Origin: Ostreococcus lucimarinus CCE9901 | Lineage: Eukaryota > Chlorophyta > Mamiellophyceae > Mamiellales > Bathycoccaceae | Assembly: GCF_000092065.1 (NCBI RefSeq) | Contig: NC_009355.1 | Coordinates: 186,001-250,000 of the forward strand | Direction of reading: 5' to 3' | Length of the DNA stretch: 64,000 nucleotides | Shown: positions 8,496-17,863 of the stretch, piece after piece | Layout of the letters: every line of letters starts with the position of its first letter | Numbering within the stretch: the stretch's first letter is position 1 | Notes under the pieces: generated by a model | The model's input: the letters and a program-made list of their open reading frames with translations, nothing else | Told to the model about the DNA's origin: nothing | The model's database searches: none | Position numbers and translations under genes: made by a program

Positions 8496-9593
8496 CTACG
8501 GCGCGGGCGACGACGCGCGGCGGCGACATCGAAGCGTTTTTTCGCCGTCGTCGTGCCAAGATTTCACCCGCGCGGATTCGCGGTCGGCGCGACGGAGCGC
8601 TAAATCGTCCTCGATGACGTCGACGTCGAACCCGCGCGCGTCGAACGCGGCCAAGAGATCGCGGAACATGTCGGCGTAGCGAGACGCGTTGACGAGCCAG
8701 CAGACGCCGTCGCGCGCGAGTCGACGATCGACGCACGCTGGAAGCGCGGCGACGTGTTGACGCTCGTACAGGACGTCGGAACCGATGATGACGTCGAACA
8801 CGGCGTCGTCGGGCATGACGTGCCGCGGATTCGCCGCGGGCGTCGGAAGACGCTCGGCTTCTTTGGTCCAATCGACGGCGCGCGCGACGCACGCGTCGCC
8901 GACGCCGTTATCGGCGACGCTTCGATCGAGCGCGTCGAGCAAAGCGTCCTCGAAATCCGACAGCGTCACGAACGCCGCCCCGAGCTTCGCGCACAGAATC
9001 CCGCACATCCCCACCCCCGCGCCGACTTCCAGCACTCGTTTCCCTCGCACGATTTCCGGCGTTCGCGCCAATCGTTCGCTCAGCGTCACCGCCGCGTTCC
9101 ACAGTTTCGCCCCGACCCCGTTCCCGATCTCCGTCTCCAGCACCCGCACCTCGACGCCACCGCACGCGCGCGTCCGCACGCGCTCCCCATTCGTCGCCGC
9201 CGCGTCCTCGCACGCCCGCGCCGCGTCCTCGCACGCGCGCCGCGCGTCGTCGTCGTCGCCGAACGTCTCCAGCGCGCGTCGCGCCGCCTCCCCCACCCTC
9301 GCCCGCGTCGCCTCCGCCGCGTACGTCCGATCGCGTCGCGCCTCGCGCGCGATCGTCTCGCACGTCTTCGCCACCCTCGCCCTGCGCGCGCGCGCCCTCG
9401 CGCGTCCCGCGCCGTCGCGCGCCGTCGTCGCGTCTCCCCCATCCTCGCGGTCGTCGCGCGCCGCGCCGTCGAGCGCGTCGATCGCGTCCGCGCACCGCTC
9501 CGCGGCGACGACCGCGCGCACCGTCTCGCCCTCGCTCGCGCACGAGCTCGACGCGTCGGACGCGTCGCGCGTCTCGTCGCGCGCGCGCGGCAT
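8496..9593 (-). CDS. Methyltransf_16 (METTL21/FAM86-type) lysine methyltransferase
   Basis: A 365-residue protein. The C-terminal two thirds is a seven-beta-strand methyltransferase: GNGVGAKLWNAAVTLSERL, the AdoMet loop LEVGAGVGMCGILCAKLGA, the acidic strand LSDFEDALLDAL, and the post-motif DVIIGSDVLYERQH, which is the family D-V-x-Y signature. These enzymes methylate lysines of chaperones and translation factors; the substrate cannot be assigned. The first about 110 residues are acidic, low-complexity and probably disordered. The ATG at 9593 is the first that leaves a promoter before the divergent gene at 9971. The gene ends 87 bp from the TRAP-beta start. Confidence 0.78.
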   Translation of the reverse strand: MPRARDETRDASDASSSCASEGETVRAVVAAERCADAIDALDGAARDDREDGGDATTARDGAGRARARARRARVAKTCETIAREARRDRTYAAEATRARVGEAARRALETFGDDDDARRACEDAARACEDAAATNGERVRTRACGGVEVRVLETEIGNGVGAKLWNAAVTLSERLARTPEIVRGKRVLEVGAGVGMCGILCAKLGAAFVTLSDFEDALLDALDRSVADNGVGDACVARAVDWTKEAERLPTPAANPRHVMPDDAVFDVIIGSDVLYERQHVAALPACVDRRLARDGVCWLVNASRYADMFRDLLAAFDARGFDVDVIEDDLALRRADRESARVKSWHDDGEKTLRCRRRASSPAP

Positions 9594-9970
9594 CGCGATT
9601 CGATTCGACGCGCGTCGAATGAACCCGTAATAACGCTCGCGCGCGTCCGCGTCCGTCGCCGATCGGCGTCCTCGACGACTGGTTTACCTGGCCAGAAGCA
9701 TTCAAAGAACCGTTTGACAGGTTTCGCGAACGGTGATTAGAATTCCTTGATGACGGTGATTATACATTTTGCGCCGCGGCGCGTCGTATTTAAGCACCGC
9801 GCGCGCCCATGATCGACACCGCGGCGAGGCGATAAAAACCACCCGGCGCGCGCGCGAAAGTGCCGCGCCCGCACTTTTCGGCCGTTGCCGCGCGCGCGTC
9901 GAATCTCGCCCCGACCCGCGCGTCGTCGACGCCGCGACGCGAGCGACGACGGCGCGCGCGTCGACGCGCG
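9594..9970. promoter_or_regulatory. 377-bp divergent intergenic region
   Basis: This is one of only two gaps above 300 bp. It separates the divergent METTL21-type gene and the VTT-like gene. A TATA-like TATTTAAG at 9787-9794 on the plus strand lies about 175 bp before the plus-strand ATG. No RNA gene or conserved ORF is visible. Confidence 0.5.
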
Positions 9971-12550
9971 ATGGCGTCGAGCGCGCGCGCGCGGTCGGCG
10001 GACGCGGCGAGCGCGACGACGCCGACGACGGCGGACGCGACGTCGACGATGTTTGATTTGGGGAAATTCGGCGCGCGAGGCGCGGACGCGCGTGCGACGC
10101 GCGGGACGGCCGTTTCGGCGGCGCGAGGCGCGGGTGGTGGTGACGACGCGGTCGACGCGTCGGGCGCGGGGGACGCGCGGGCGCGGGCGCGCGCGACGCG
10201 GGCGACGGGGGGGGGGAAAGAGGACGGGTTGTTGGAGGAGACGGGGCGGGGGACGCTGAACCCGTTCGATATGGACGGCTCGGAGCGGGAGACGGTTCGA
10301 TTGAAACCCGGGATGACGCGGGGGCAGTTTGCGTTGTTGCTGGCGAGCGAGTGCGCGCTGGCGGTGGGACTGTTTGCGCTTTACACGATGATTGGATTCG
10401 GGGACGACGTGTACTCGGAACTGGCGAACGACGGTAATTGGCGTTTGTCGTGGGCCATCGCGGGTGGAAGCATGGCGCTTTTCGCTGTGCTGTGGATTTT
10501 GGATGCGATGGAGGCGGCTAGATCGCGAGGGCGCGCGATCCGGAGGACGGTGACGTTTCTTTTCGCGAGCGTCGGCGTCGGAGGATTGGTCGTGAGCGGG
10601 ATGCTGAGCGTGAAGGAGTACGAGACTTTGCCGCTGTCGTTCTACGTGCTCTTCAAGGCTGGGCTCATTCGCGTGTTCAAGGGAACAGTGTGCAAGCGAA
10701 CGCACAACGGGTCGTTTTTACGACACGTGGCGTACGCGAGCTACTTCGTCAGCTTCGCCTCGTTGACCGCTTGGATCGTGTGGGTCTTCGGGTGGGACAA
10801 AAAGTGGAGCAAGCGATTATTCGATGAGTTCTCTTTGCGACTCGGTTGCGACACGACGAGCACGAATGGCTCGTCGAACGCTGGCGACGGCGAGGCGGGT
10901 GGTTGTGACAACGTGGCGTACATCATGTACGCCGCGCCACTCGCGGTGTCGGCTTTGAACCTCGTCTACGGGCTCTCCTGCACCAAATTATCAAAGCAAT
11001 CCAGCGCGTTGCAATTGATCGCGATTCTCGCCGTGCTGGTCGCTTTCGGGACGTGGGTCAGCGTCTCTCTTTCCGCTATCGAAATGGGCGTCGCGAACGA
11101 CGTCATTCAGCTCGCGGTAGTGTTTTGCGCCATCTTCGGCGTCGCGTGTCTCATCACCGCCGGGCCTCACCGCATTTACCGACAATTGAACTCTTATCAA
11201 CTGACGAAGAAGGTCGTGGGTTACACGCAGACCGATTTGGCGAAAGCTCTTCTATTTTGTTGCACGATGACGTTATTGCCGTTTACTCTGGCGATATCAG
11301 CCGTCAGCGCGGCTGCACGGCGCGTCGGTCTCACCTTGCATAAACCGCCGCCGGACGCGCCGAAAGACGGATTTCTCACGTACTCCACCTATGCTCTGTT
11401 CGCGTGGTGGTTCGCGGATCCAACCAAAATTTTCAAATACTCTGCCTACTTATCCATTTTTTATTTCACCTTCTCCATCGGAGTCGGCAAGGGCGCGATT
11501 CTATTTCTTGCATGGTTGGTGGACGTGCTTGGAAGTTTGAACGAATACGTCGTCATCGGGGTTTTCATCGCTATAGGCGTGGGTATGTTTTTGCTTCCAC
11601 CAGTGCCTGGCCCGCCCATTTACCTCACCGGAGGTATTCTCGTCGTCGGCACGTGGGAACCGAAGATTGGATTCTGGCCCGCGGCGTTTTTGTGCTGCCT
11701 GGTGTGCTGGTTCACCAAGCTATTTTCTTGCGCACTCCAGCAGAAGCTGATTGGCGAACAAATGGGCAAAAAACCCTCGATTCGTTACGCGGTGGGTATA
11801 AACTCGCTAAACATGCGTGCGATTCGATACTGCTTGGAACAGAAAGGATTCTCCAGAGCGAAGATTGCTATTTTATGTGGCGGCCCTGACTGGCCGACGT
11901 CCGTGCTCTGCGGCATTCTCAAGCTCGACTTGCTGCAGATCATGATCGGTACTATGCCTGTTTTGGTTCTTTACCTCGGCTACACCACCATCGCAGGTGC
12001 GCTCCAACTAAAAGTTGGCTCTTGCGGAGGTGACGGCGCCGCTGCGAGCGACTCGAGTAGCTGGGGTTTGTTGAACTCGATGTTTTTGGCTCTTGCGTTT
12101 GTGAGCATGCTGTGCACGTCTCTTTCAGCGGTGTACTACATGGAACAAACTGTTCTCACAAAGCGCGAAGAGCTGGATGCGATGCCTATCGATGAAGAGG
12201 TAGAAGAACTCGAACGACTTGATCGAGCAAAAGAGGAAGCTTACGCAGCGGTTACCGACTGGAATCACCTTTCGACTTTGTCCAAGGTTTCGATTGTCGT
12301 CGCGGCTGTGTCGGGAGTTTTGAGCTGTCAACTTGGCGCCGTCCTTTCGCAACGCTCGTTCGAATCGTTCTCTGTATCGTGCCCGGTTGCGGTCAAAGAT
12401 GTGGTGAAGCCTACTGGTTGGGTGTCAGTCGGGTTAATTGTGGTGTGCACGATTTTCACGAGTATTTTCAGATCCATCGCGAAAAAGAACGTGCGCTCTG
12501 TGCTCAACGTAACGCAATCCGCGGCGCAAGCCACGGCGACTCGTCCGTGA
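9971..12550 (+). CDS. large polytopic membrane protein with a VTT/DedA-like segment
   Basis: An 859-residue protein of unknown role with at least a dozen hydrophobic segments. The first about 95 residues are disordered and Ala/Arg/Asp-rich. From about residue 480 the pattern LLPPVPGPPIYLTGGILVVG, then a hydrophobic stretch, then LIGEQMGKKP and GGPDWPTSVLCGILKLD resembles the half-hairpin, G-rich re-entrant and second hairpin of VTT/DedA (SNARE-associated) proteins such as TMEM41/VMP1 scramblases. The rest (four or five helices before, two or three after) is not known to me. It could be a lipid scramblase-like protein of the secretory pathway. The in-frame frame runs upstream from a GTG at 9860, but the ATG at 9971 is the first. 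Confidence 0.6.
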   Translation: MASSARARSADAASATTPTTADATSTMFDLGKFGARGADARATRGTAVSAARGAGGGDDAVDASGAGDARARARATRATGGGKEDGLLEETGRGTLNPFDMDGSERETVRLKPGMTRGQFALLLASECALAVGLFALYTMIGFGDDVYSELANDGNWRLSWAIAGGSMALFAVLWILDAMEAARSRGRAIRRTVTFLFASVGVGGLVVSGMLSVKEYETLPLSFYVLFKAGLIRVFKGTVCKRTHNGSFLRHVAYASYFVSFASLTAWIVWVFGWDKKWSKRLFDEFSLRLGCDTTSTNGSSNAGDGEAGGCDNVAYIMYAAPLAVSALNLVYGLSCTKLSKQSSALQLIAILAVLVAFGTWVSVSLSAIEMGVANDVIQLAVVFCAIFGVACLITAGPHRIYRQLNSYQLTKKVVGYTQTDLAKALLFCCTMTLLPFTLAISAVSAAARRVGLTLHKPPPDAPKDGFLTYSTYALFAWWFADPTKIFKYSAYLSIFYFTFSIGVGKGAILFLAWLVDVLGSLNEYVVIGVFIAIGVGMFLLPPVPGPPIYLTGGILVVGTWEPKIGFWPAAFLCCLVCWFTKLFSCALQQKLIGEQMGKKPSIRYAVGINSLNMRAIRYCLEQKGFSRAKIAILCGGPDWPTSVLCGILKLDLLQIMIGTMPVLVLYLGYTTIAGALQLKVGSCGGDGAAASDSSSWGLLNSMFLALAFVSMLCTSLSAVYYMEQTVLTKREELDAMPIDEEVEELERLDRAKEEAYAAVTDWNHLSTLSKVSIVVAAVSGVLSCQLGAVLSQRSFESFSVSCPVAVKDVVKPTGWVSVGLIVVCTIFTSIFRSIAKKNVRSVLNVTQSAAQATATRP

Positions 12551-12631
12551 GACCACACTGTATTATTTTGTACACCTACAGTACAGTGTAATGAAAAATT
12601 CAATAACCAATTCGATAACTTACATCAGAAG

Positions 12632-14929
12632 CTATTGCTCGTCCGAACTAAAGATTTGCTCCCTTGCCTTTTCGTATCCGCGGTTTCCGTGGTTTCCGTG
12701 GAACACTTTGTTGAACACTTTTCTCCACGCGCCACCTTGTTGCAATTCTTCGGTCGTCGCCGGTTGCAATCCACGACGCTCGGATTGCTTCCGCCCTAAC
12801 GCAGCCTCGCGCGGGATCCCAGAACCAGAAGCTTCGTTTTGCATCTCCGCAGCTTCAACGACTTTCGCGACGTTTTCGTGGCGAATGTTGTGCCCATCCT
12901 CCTCCGAGTCTTCGTCGATGGCGTCGTACGCATCGTTGACCTCTTCTTCGACACCTAATTTCGGAATCGAGCGTCTAAGTTTTTCGTGCGTCTTTTCATT
13001 GTGACCTTTAACCTTCGACAGGTACTTTGCCGCTGCGGCTTCAGACATTTTGCCAACCTTCGCGCCAGATATGTCGGATGAGCGAGACTCAGTGTGCGTC
13101 GATGCCTTCACCGTTGGCTCCGGCGCGTCGTTCCAGTCCAAAGACTTTGATTTCGTCGATGCCTTCTTGTTCGTTGACGCCGACGATGACGAGTGTGCCG
13201 CAGTCTTTTTCGATTTTTCCGGTTCGTCCGACCAATCATCGTCGCTCAACGCGCTCGCCTTCTTCGACTTGTGCGGTGACTGCTTTGATGTCGACGGCGG
13301 CGCGTCGGACCAATCATCGTCGCTCAACCTGGACGCCTTCGCCGACGGTTTCTTCTTAGTTTCCGTAGCTCGATCGCGCTTTCTATGCTCGACGTGTTTA
13401 CTCGCGTCTTTTGACGTCACTTGCAGCGAAGACATCAAGTCATCCATGTCCACATTCTCCTCCTCGTGCTTACCAGTCTTCGCGGATCGACTCGGATACG
13501 CGTGCGTGCCATCCGTCGCGGGATAGTTGGAAATGTCAATGTTCGTGTCAACCGTAAGCCCGTCCAAACGCCCGCTCCCGCCTCGAGGCGTCAGTCCACG
13601 CCCATATTTAAAGTCGTCGATCGTATCTTGATCGTATTCCCCCAAATCTAGCAAATCCTTCTGCTTGTAAAACACGTTGACGTCGTTGGCGTCGTTTTCA
13701 TCCACGTCGTGAATGTGGTGCGGGTATTGCTTAAGCTTGCCACTTCCGCGCGAAGATCTCTCGTCGCGTGAGCCGCTACCGCGTGCTCGCGTCATCAAGC
13801 GATCGAGGTGTGATTGCACGCGCTCCTTGAGCGACGAGGGCTTCTTCTTTCGGTTGAAGCTCAACTCGTTGAACACCATCGAGTCCAACTTGTTCGACTT
13901 CTTCGACGACGCGTGAGACGATTTCAAACGCGAATCATCAGCCTCGGAGCGTTTAACAGTCGACTTCATGGTTGACTTCTTGGTCGGCTTCTCGACATGT
14001 TTGACGTGTGTTTCTTTACCTTTCGAACTCGACTCTTTGTCATGCGAGTTGTGTTCGACGGTCTTCGCCTTGGGTTCGTCTCGCACCCACGATTTCCCCG
14101 TTTTGTGCTTCTCCGCATGGTCGGCGTCAACCATCAAGTCCGCCAGCGAAATGTCATCACTCGGTTTACTGGTTTTCCCCAGATCTGGTGCGTCCTCGTA
14201 TTGCTTCTCGATGCTCCCTTGCTTGACCAAATTAACTATATCACCCACGAAATCACCGACGAAATCCGCATTCTTCGGCGCCACCACTGTCGCCGCCGGC
14301 AGCGCCGCGGGCGTTTGTAAGCGCGCGGGCGCGACTGGCACCGGCGAAGGCACAGCCGCCTGCGACGTCCCTATCGCGGCGCTGGCGCGATGGTTGATCA
14401 GCGATACGCGGTGCTGCCCAAAGTGAGGATCGTACGCAATCTCCGGCTGCGTCACTTGATCGTACTCTTGCGCCCAACGCTTGGCCAACCCGCCCGTGCG
14501 GTCGGGGTGCACCTCGCGCACGACGTCCGATTGGAACGACCCGAAATCCAACTTCCGCACATCCAGCGCGTTGTTACGTATCAATTCGCTCGTCCAATCA
14601 CCACCGGCGCTCCCAAGTCTCGCGACGCCGCGCGGCGAAGCAGACGTCGTCGTCGCGCCCGCCGCGCAGATCACCATCGCGCCCAGCGTCACCGCCGCCA
14701 TCGTCCGCACCCGCCGCGTCCGTCCCTCGCACACCTCTTCGCGCTCGCACGCGCCGACGATCGCATCCGCGCGTCGCTTCGCCCGTTCGTACGCGTCCCC
14801 GACCGCGCGCGCGACGTCGCGCGCGCGCGTCCCGGCGCCATCGCGTCGGCCCCGTCGTCCGCTTCCCGACGCCGTCTCCACGTCGCGCGCGCGCTCCGGA
14901 AGCAACGGCGCGCGATCGTCCATCGCCAT
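12632..14929 (-). CDS. disordered single-pass membrane protein with DxxxLL sorting signal and acidic Trp repeats
   Basis: A 765-residue protein that I do not recognise. Residues 5-10 (DRAPLL) form an acidic dileucine endosome/vacuole sorting motif. One transmembrane segment lies at about 77-97 (MAAVTLGAMVICAAG), preceded by basic residues TRRVR, so a type II topology with an inside N-terminus is likely. Everything after it is Ser/Lys/Asp-rich and mostly disordered. Three copies of an acidic Trp motif are spaced by about 26 and 33 residues: SDDDWSDAPP (Trp 540), SDDDWSDEPE (566) and LDWNDAPEP (599). Start 14929 (MAMDD) is the first ATG downstream of the divergent gene's promoter; an upstream in-frame ATG inside the Arg-rich stretch is less likely. 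Codon use is ordinary. Confidence 0.6.
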   Translation of the reverse strand: MAMDDRAPLLPERARDVETASGSGRRGRRDGAGTRARDVARAVGDAYERAKRRADAIVGACEREEVCEGRTRRVRTMAAVTLGAMVICAAGATTTSASPRGVARLGSAGGDWTSELIRNNALDVRKLDFGSFQSDVVREVHPDRTGGLAKRWAQEYDQVTQPEIAYDPHFGQHRVSLINHRASAAIGTSQAAVPSPVPVAPARLQTPAALPAATVVAPKNADFVGDFVGDIVNLVKQGSIEKQYEDAPDLGKTSKPSDDISLADLMVDADHAEKHKTGKSWVRDEPKAKTVEHNSHDKESSSKGKETHVKHVEKPTKKSTMKSTVKRSEADDSRLKSSHASSKKSNKLDSMVFNELSFNRKKKPSSLKERVQSHLDRLMTRARGSGSRDERSSRGSGKLKQYPHHIHDVDENDANDVNVFYKQKDLLDLGEYDQDTIDDFKYGRGLTPRGGSGRLDGLTVDTNIDISNYPATDGTHAYPSRSAKTGKHEEENVDMDDLMSSLQVTSKDASKHVEHRKRDRATETKKKPSAKASRLSDDDWSDAPPSTSKQSPHKSKKASALSDDDWSDEPEKSKKTAAHSSSSASTNKKASTKSKSLDWNDAPEPTVKASTHTESRSSDISGAKVGKMSEAAAAKYLSKVKGHNEKTHEKLRRSIPKLGVEEEVNDAYDAIDEDSEEDGHNIRHENVAKVVEAAEMQNEASGSGIPREAALGRKQSERRGLQPATTEELQQGGAWRKVFNKVFHGNHGNRGYEKAREQIFSSDEQ

Positions 14930-15178
14930 AGTCACCGCGTCGACGTTCGCGAGTCGACGCGCGCGTCGGCGCGCGCTCGCGGCGTCGCGGCGTCGCGTTC
15001 TGCGGCGCCCCGAGGTTGGGTGTTGAGCGCGGATGTTGGGCTCGAGCCGACCGGCCGCACTCTCGAGCGCCGCCCGCGCGCGTCGGCGCGTCGCGCGTCG
15101 GCGCGCGCGCCGCGAATCGCGCGCGAGAGTTACGATTCGAGCCATCGCGGGCGCGGGCGCCGACGCGACGCGCGCGCG

Positions 15179-16096
15179 ATGGCGCTGCAGATCGCGGCGC
15201 AGGTGTTGGATTTGCTCTTGCGAGCGCTCGGCGCCGCCGCCGTCGCGGTTTGCGGCGTCGCGCTCGCGGCGTTGAGCCCGATGACGTGGTTGGGGATCGA
15301 CGATGGCGACGGAGCGCGGTTCTACGTCGGTGAAGTCGCGCACGCGCGGCTGAAGCCGGTGAGAAGGGAGTTTAAGTACCCTCTGCGGTGCGCGGTGGTC
15401 GACTTGGACGCGCCGCCGCGATGGTTCGCGGCGAGCGGGCAGGCGCGCGATCACCTGACGGCGGATGAAGCGCGCGAACGCGTGGGGTTGACGGGTGCGG
15501 TGGAGCTGTTGACGTCGCCGAAGTCGTTCGGGTACGCCCAGAATCCAATCTCGGTGTATTACTGTCGGGACGACGCGGGCGAGCTGCGCGCGGCGCTCGC
15601 CGAGGTGACGAATACGCCGTGGAACGAACGCGTGGTGTTCGCGTTCGATCCGACGCCGGTGTCGAATGAAAACGAAGCCACGGTGCCGAAAGCGTTGCAC
15701 GTGTCGCCGTTCATGGACATGGAGGGCGAGTGGTACGTCTCGAGTACGGCGCCGGGGGACGACGTGACGCTGCGCGTCAACGTGTTGAACCATCCAAGAT
15801 ACGGTGATTACTTTTACGCCTCACTCAAGGCAAAATTGGACAAAGGTCGATACGTGAGGTGTCGAAACGAACGCGCGGGATTGGTTAACTTGCTCAAGCA
15901 CGGGTGCACGCCGCACAGGGTGGCGTATTGGATTTATGCGCAGGCGGTGGCGATTCTCTTAGCGGGCGTCTCGTTTTACGCGCCGCCCGGGTTGAGCAAC
16001 GTCGAGACGCGCGTTCGCGCCAAAGGCGATCGCGGAGGTATGTGCCCGATGCGCCCGACGTTCAGAGGCGCGCCGTATTGGCCATGGCGTACTTAG
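15179..16096 (+). CDS. DUF1365 family protein
   Basis: A 305-residue protein of the DUF1365 family. The family pattern HARLKPVRREFKYPLRCAVVDLD near the start and NPISVYYCRDDAGELRAALAEVTNTPWNERV in the middle, then VSPFMDMEGEWY, are all present. The N-terminus is a hydrophobic helix, and a second hydrophobic helix lies near residue 255, so it is probably membrane-anchored. In bacteria DUF1365 genes adjoin cyclopropane-fatty-acid synthases and amine oxidase-like proteins, so a lipid modification role is likely there; here no such neighbour is visible. Start ATG is 250 bp from the divergent start at 14929. Confidence 0.85.
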   Translation: MALQIAAQVLDLLLRALGAAAVAVCGVALAALSPMTWLGIDDGDGARFYVGEVAHARLKPVRREFKYPLRCAVVDLDAPPRWFAASGQARDHLTADEARERVGLTGAVELLTSPKSFGYAQNPISVYYCRDDAGELRAALAEVTNTPWNERVVFAFDPTPVSNENEATVPKALHVSPFMDMEGEWYVSSTAPGDDVTLRVNVLNHPRYGDYFYASLKAKLDKGRYVRCRNERAGLVNLLKHGCTPHRVAYWIYAQAVAILLAGVSFYAPPGLSNVETRVRAKGDRGGMCPMRPTFRGAPYWPWRT

Positions 16097-16199
16097 CGAT
16101 AGCGCGTATTACAGCAACATAGATTGTAGCGGAAGAATTTGAAAGAATTTTACAAGAGTGTTTGTTTGTACAACGCGATCGCGCGATTTCGACGCGCGA

Positions 16200-17156
16200 T
16201 CACGGCATGTTACACGAGCACACTTCCATACCGAGGTACGTGAGGTGATCGGAGAGCGAAGCGTGCGTCCACTCGGAATCGCTACCGTTCGGATCTTCGC
16301 CGCTACCGTCGCCGACGACGTACTCGCCCTCGGCGTTTTGAAACACCTCCGTGGCGACGTGATGGTACCCGAGCAACCTGGGCGGTAGGCTCGGTACCGC
16401 ATCGTGCGCGTGCGTGAATCGATGCGTTCGATCACCGAGCTTTTCGTCGTAATAATCGGCAAAGCGCCAATCTCCCACGCGCGGCGACCCGAACGTCGTC
16501 ACGCGCGCGATTCGAAATCCGAGCGCCTCGAGCTCCACCGCCAAAAGCGTGCTCAGCGCCCCCCCCAGCGAATGTCCCGTGATCTCCACCTCAAAATGTC
16601 GCCACATCCCATCGTAATTCGTCCTCAGCTTGATCATGTGCGATATCAACCCCTTCCGCACGCTCTCGTACGCGTCTTGAAATCCGCTGTGCACTCTCCC
16701 GACGCCGTCCTTCGCCTTCGCCGTCGGCAGCGTCGAGTGCGCCGCGTCCAAATTCTCCACCCAATTATACAACGAGCTCGGTTCGGTCCCTCGAAACGCG
16801 ACCACGCCTCTCTTCAGCGTCCCATCGTACCCCGCGTACGCCCTGACGCGCTTGCGTTCGTGTTCAAACACGCCGACGTCCGCCAGCGTCGTCTTCGAGC
16901 TCGCGCAGTACGCGCACGTCCAGTTCTCCACCCCCGTTCGACAGTACGCCGCGCCCGCGAACCACAGCGCGCGCGTCGCGCCGCGCGCGTCGACGTCGTC
17001 GCGCGCGCGCGTCGTCTCGCGCGCGACCGCGACCGCGACCGTCGTCCCGGTGCGCGTCGCGACCGCCCTCGCGTCGCCCCGGCGCATTAGCAGCGCCCAC
17101 GCGCACGCGCGGACGACGCGCCGCAGTCGCGCGCGACGGGACGCGCGCCGGCGCAT
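16200..17156 (-). CDS. class 3 lipase
   Basis: A 318-residue alpha/beta hydrolase that should cleave acylglycerols or galactolipids. The nucleophile elbow GHSLGG, the family motif VVAFRGTEPSSLYNW before it, the acidic member in HAHDAVPSLPP and the His in GYHHVATEVF make a complete Ser-Asp-His triad. The C-terminus NGSDSEWTHASLSDHLTY resembles the fungal lipase end with a further conserved His. The N-terminus is Arg-rich with a hydrophobic patch (VVRACAWALLM), compatible with a signal peptide or organelle transit peptide. Start ATG at 17156 leaves 78 bp to the divergent ARPC4 start. The gene converges with the DUF1365 gene. Confidence 0.87.
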   Translation of the reverse strand: MRRRASRRARLRRVVRACAWALLMRRGDARAVATRTGTTVAVAVARETTRARDDVDARGATRALWFAGAAYCRTGVENWTCAYCASSKTTLADVGVFEHERKRVRAYAGYDGTLKRGVVAFRGTEPSSLYNWVENLDAAHSTLPTAKAKDGVGRVHSGFQDAYESVRKGLISHMIKLRTNYDGMWRHFEVEITGHSLGGALSTLLAVELEALGFRIARVTTFGSPRVGDWRFADYYDEKLGDRTHRFTHAHDAVPSLPPRLLGYHHVATEVFQNAEGEYVVGDGSGEDPNGSDSEWTHASLSDHLTYLGMEVCSCNMP

Positions 17157-17234
17157 CGCGCGCCGCGCGCCGCGCGCCGATGTGCGGCGACGCCGAACGC
17201 ATCGCCGACCGCCGACCGCACACGCGCGCGCGCC

Positions 17235-17750
17235 ATGGCGACGTCGCACCGCGACTACCACGACGCCGTGCGCGCGGCGCTCGAGGACGCCTTCGCGCTG
17301 CGCTCGGCGCCGTCGAAGAAGATGAGCGGCGAGAACCGCGCCGAGGTGGAGTACGCGGACGCGCCGAGCCTGCTGATGCCGAGCGCGGAGATCACGCGCG
17401 GATGCGCCGAGGACGGCGCGTGCCTGATCGAGCGCGCGGTGAACAGCGCGCGCGTGAGCGTGCGGGTGCGGCAGTGCGATGAACTGGAGGAAATCTTGGC
17501 GCGGGCGTTCTGTAAGTCGCTGGGGCGACGCGCGGACGCGTTCGAGGTGCTGCGGCGCGCGCCGGTGGAGGGATACGACGTGTCGTTTTTGGTGCTGCTG
17601 GCGCACGCGGAGCGAATGGAGGCGAAAGGGTTGGTCGATTTCGTGGTGACGTTCATGGAGGACGTGGATAAGGAGATCAGCGAGCAGAAGTTGAGCGTGA
17701 GCAGTCGGGGACGAACCGTGGCGGCGGCGTACTTGAGGCAATTCGCGTGA
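17235..17750 (+). CDS. ARPC4: Arp2/3 complex subunit 4 (ARPC4)
   Basis: A 171-residue protein, almost exactly the length of the human protein (168). It forms, with ARPC2, the core that holds Arp2 and Arp3 and binds the mother actin filament in branched nucleation. Diagnostic stretches are the N-terminal helix YHDAVRAALEDAF, IERAVNSARVSVRVRQCDEL, LRRAPVEGYDVSFLV, LVDFVVTFMEDVDKEISEQ and the C-terminal KLSVSSRGRTVAA. No transit peptide. It diverges from the lipase gene. Confidence 0.95.
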   Translation: MATSHRDYHDAVRAALEDAFALRSAPSKKMSGENRAEVEYADAPSLLMPSAEITRGCAEDGACLIERAVNSARVSVRVRQCDELEEILARAFCKSLGRRADAFEVLRRAPVEGYDVSFLVLLAHAERMEAKGLVDFVVTFMEDVDKEISEQKLSVSSRGRTVAAAYLRQFA

Positions 17751-17863
17751 GCGAGCGGCGAGTCTAGGAATTTGTGTACATTACGACGGCGCGTATCTTA
17801 CCGTCTAACTATGATGTGTGTCCACGGCGCGCGAACGCTCGAGCGCGTCGTCTCAATCGAGTC

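Noticed and set aside
9594-9700. Possible intron in the METTL21-type gene (CAG-GTAAAC on the minus strand)
   Set aside because: No ACTGACG follows, the donor is not GTDCG, and the ATG at 9593 already gives a full protein.
9737-10705. Long minus-strand frame over the start of the VTT-like gene
   Set aside because: Arg/His-rich shadow with no folded pattern; overlaps a clear membrane protein.
14390-15178. Upstream extension of the DUF1365 frame
   Set aside because: Antisense to the type II protein gene and Arg-rich; the family core begins after 15179.
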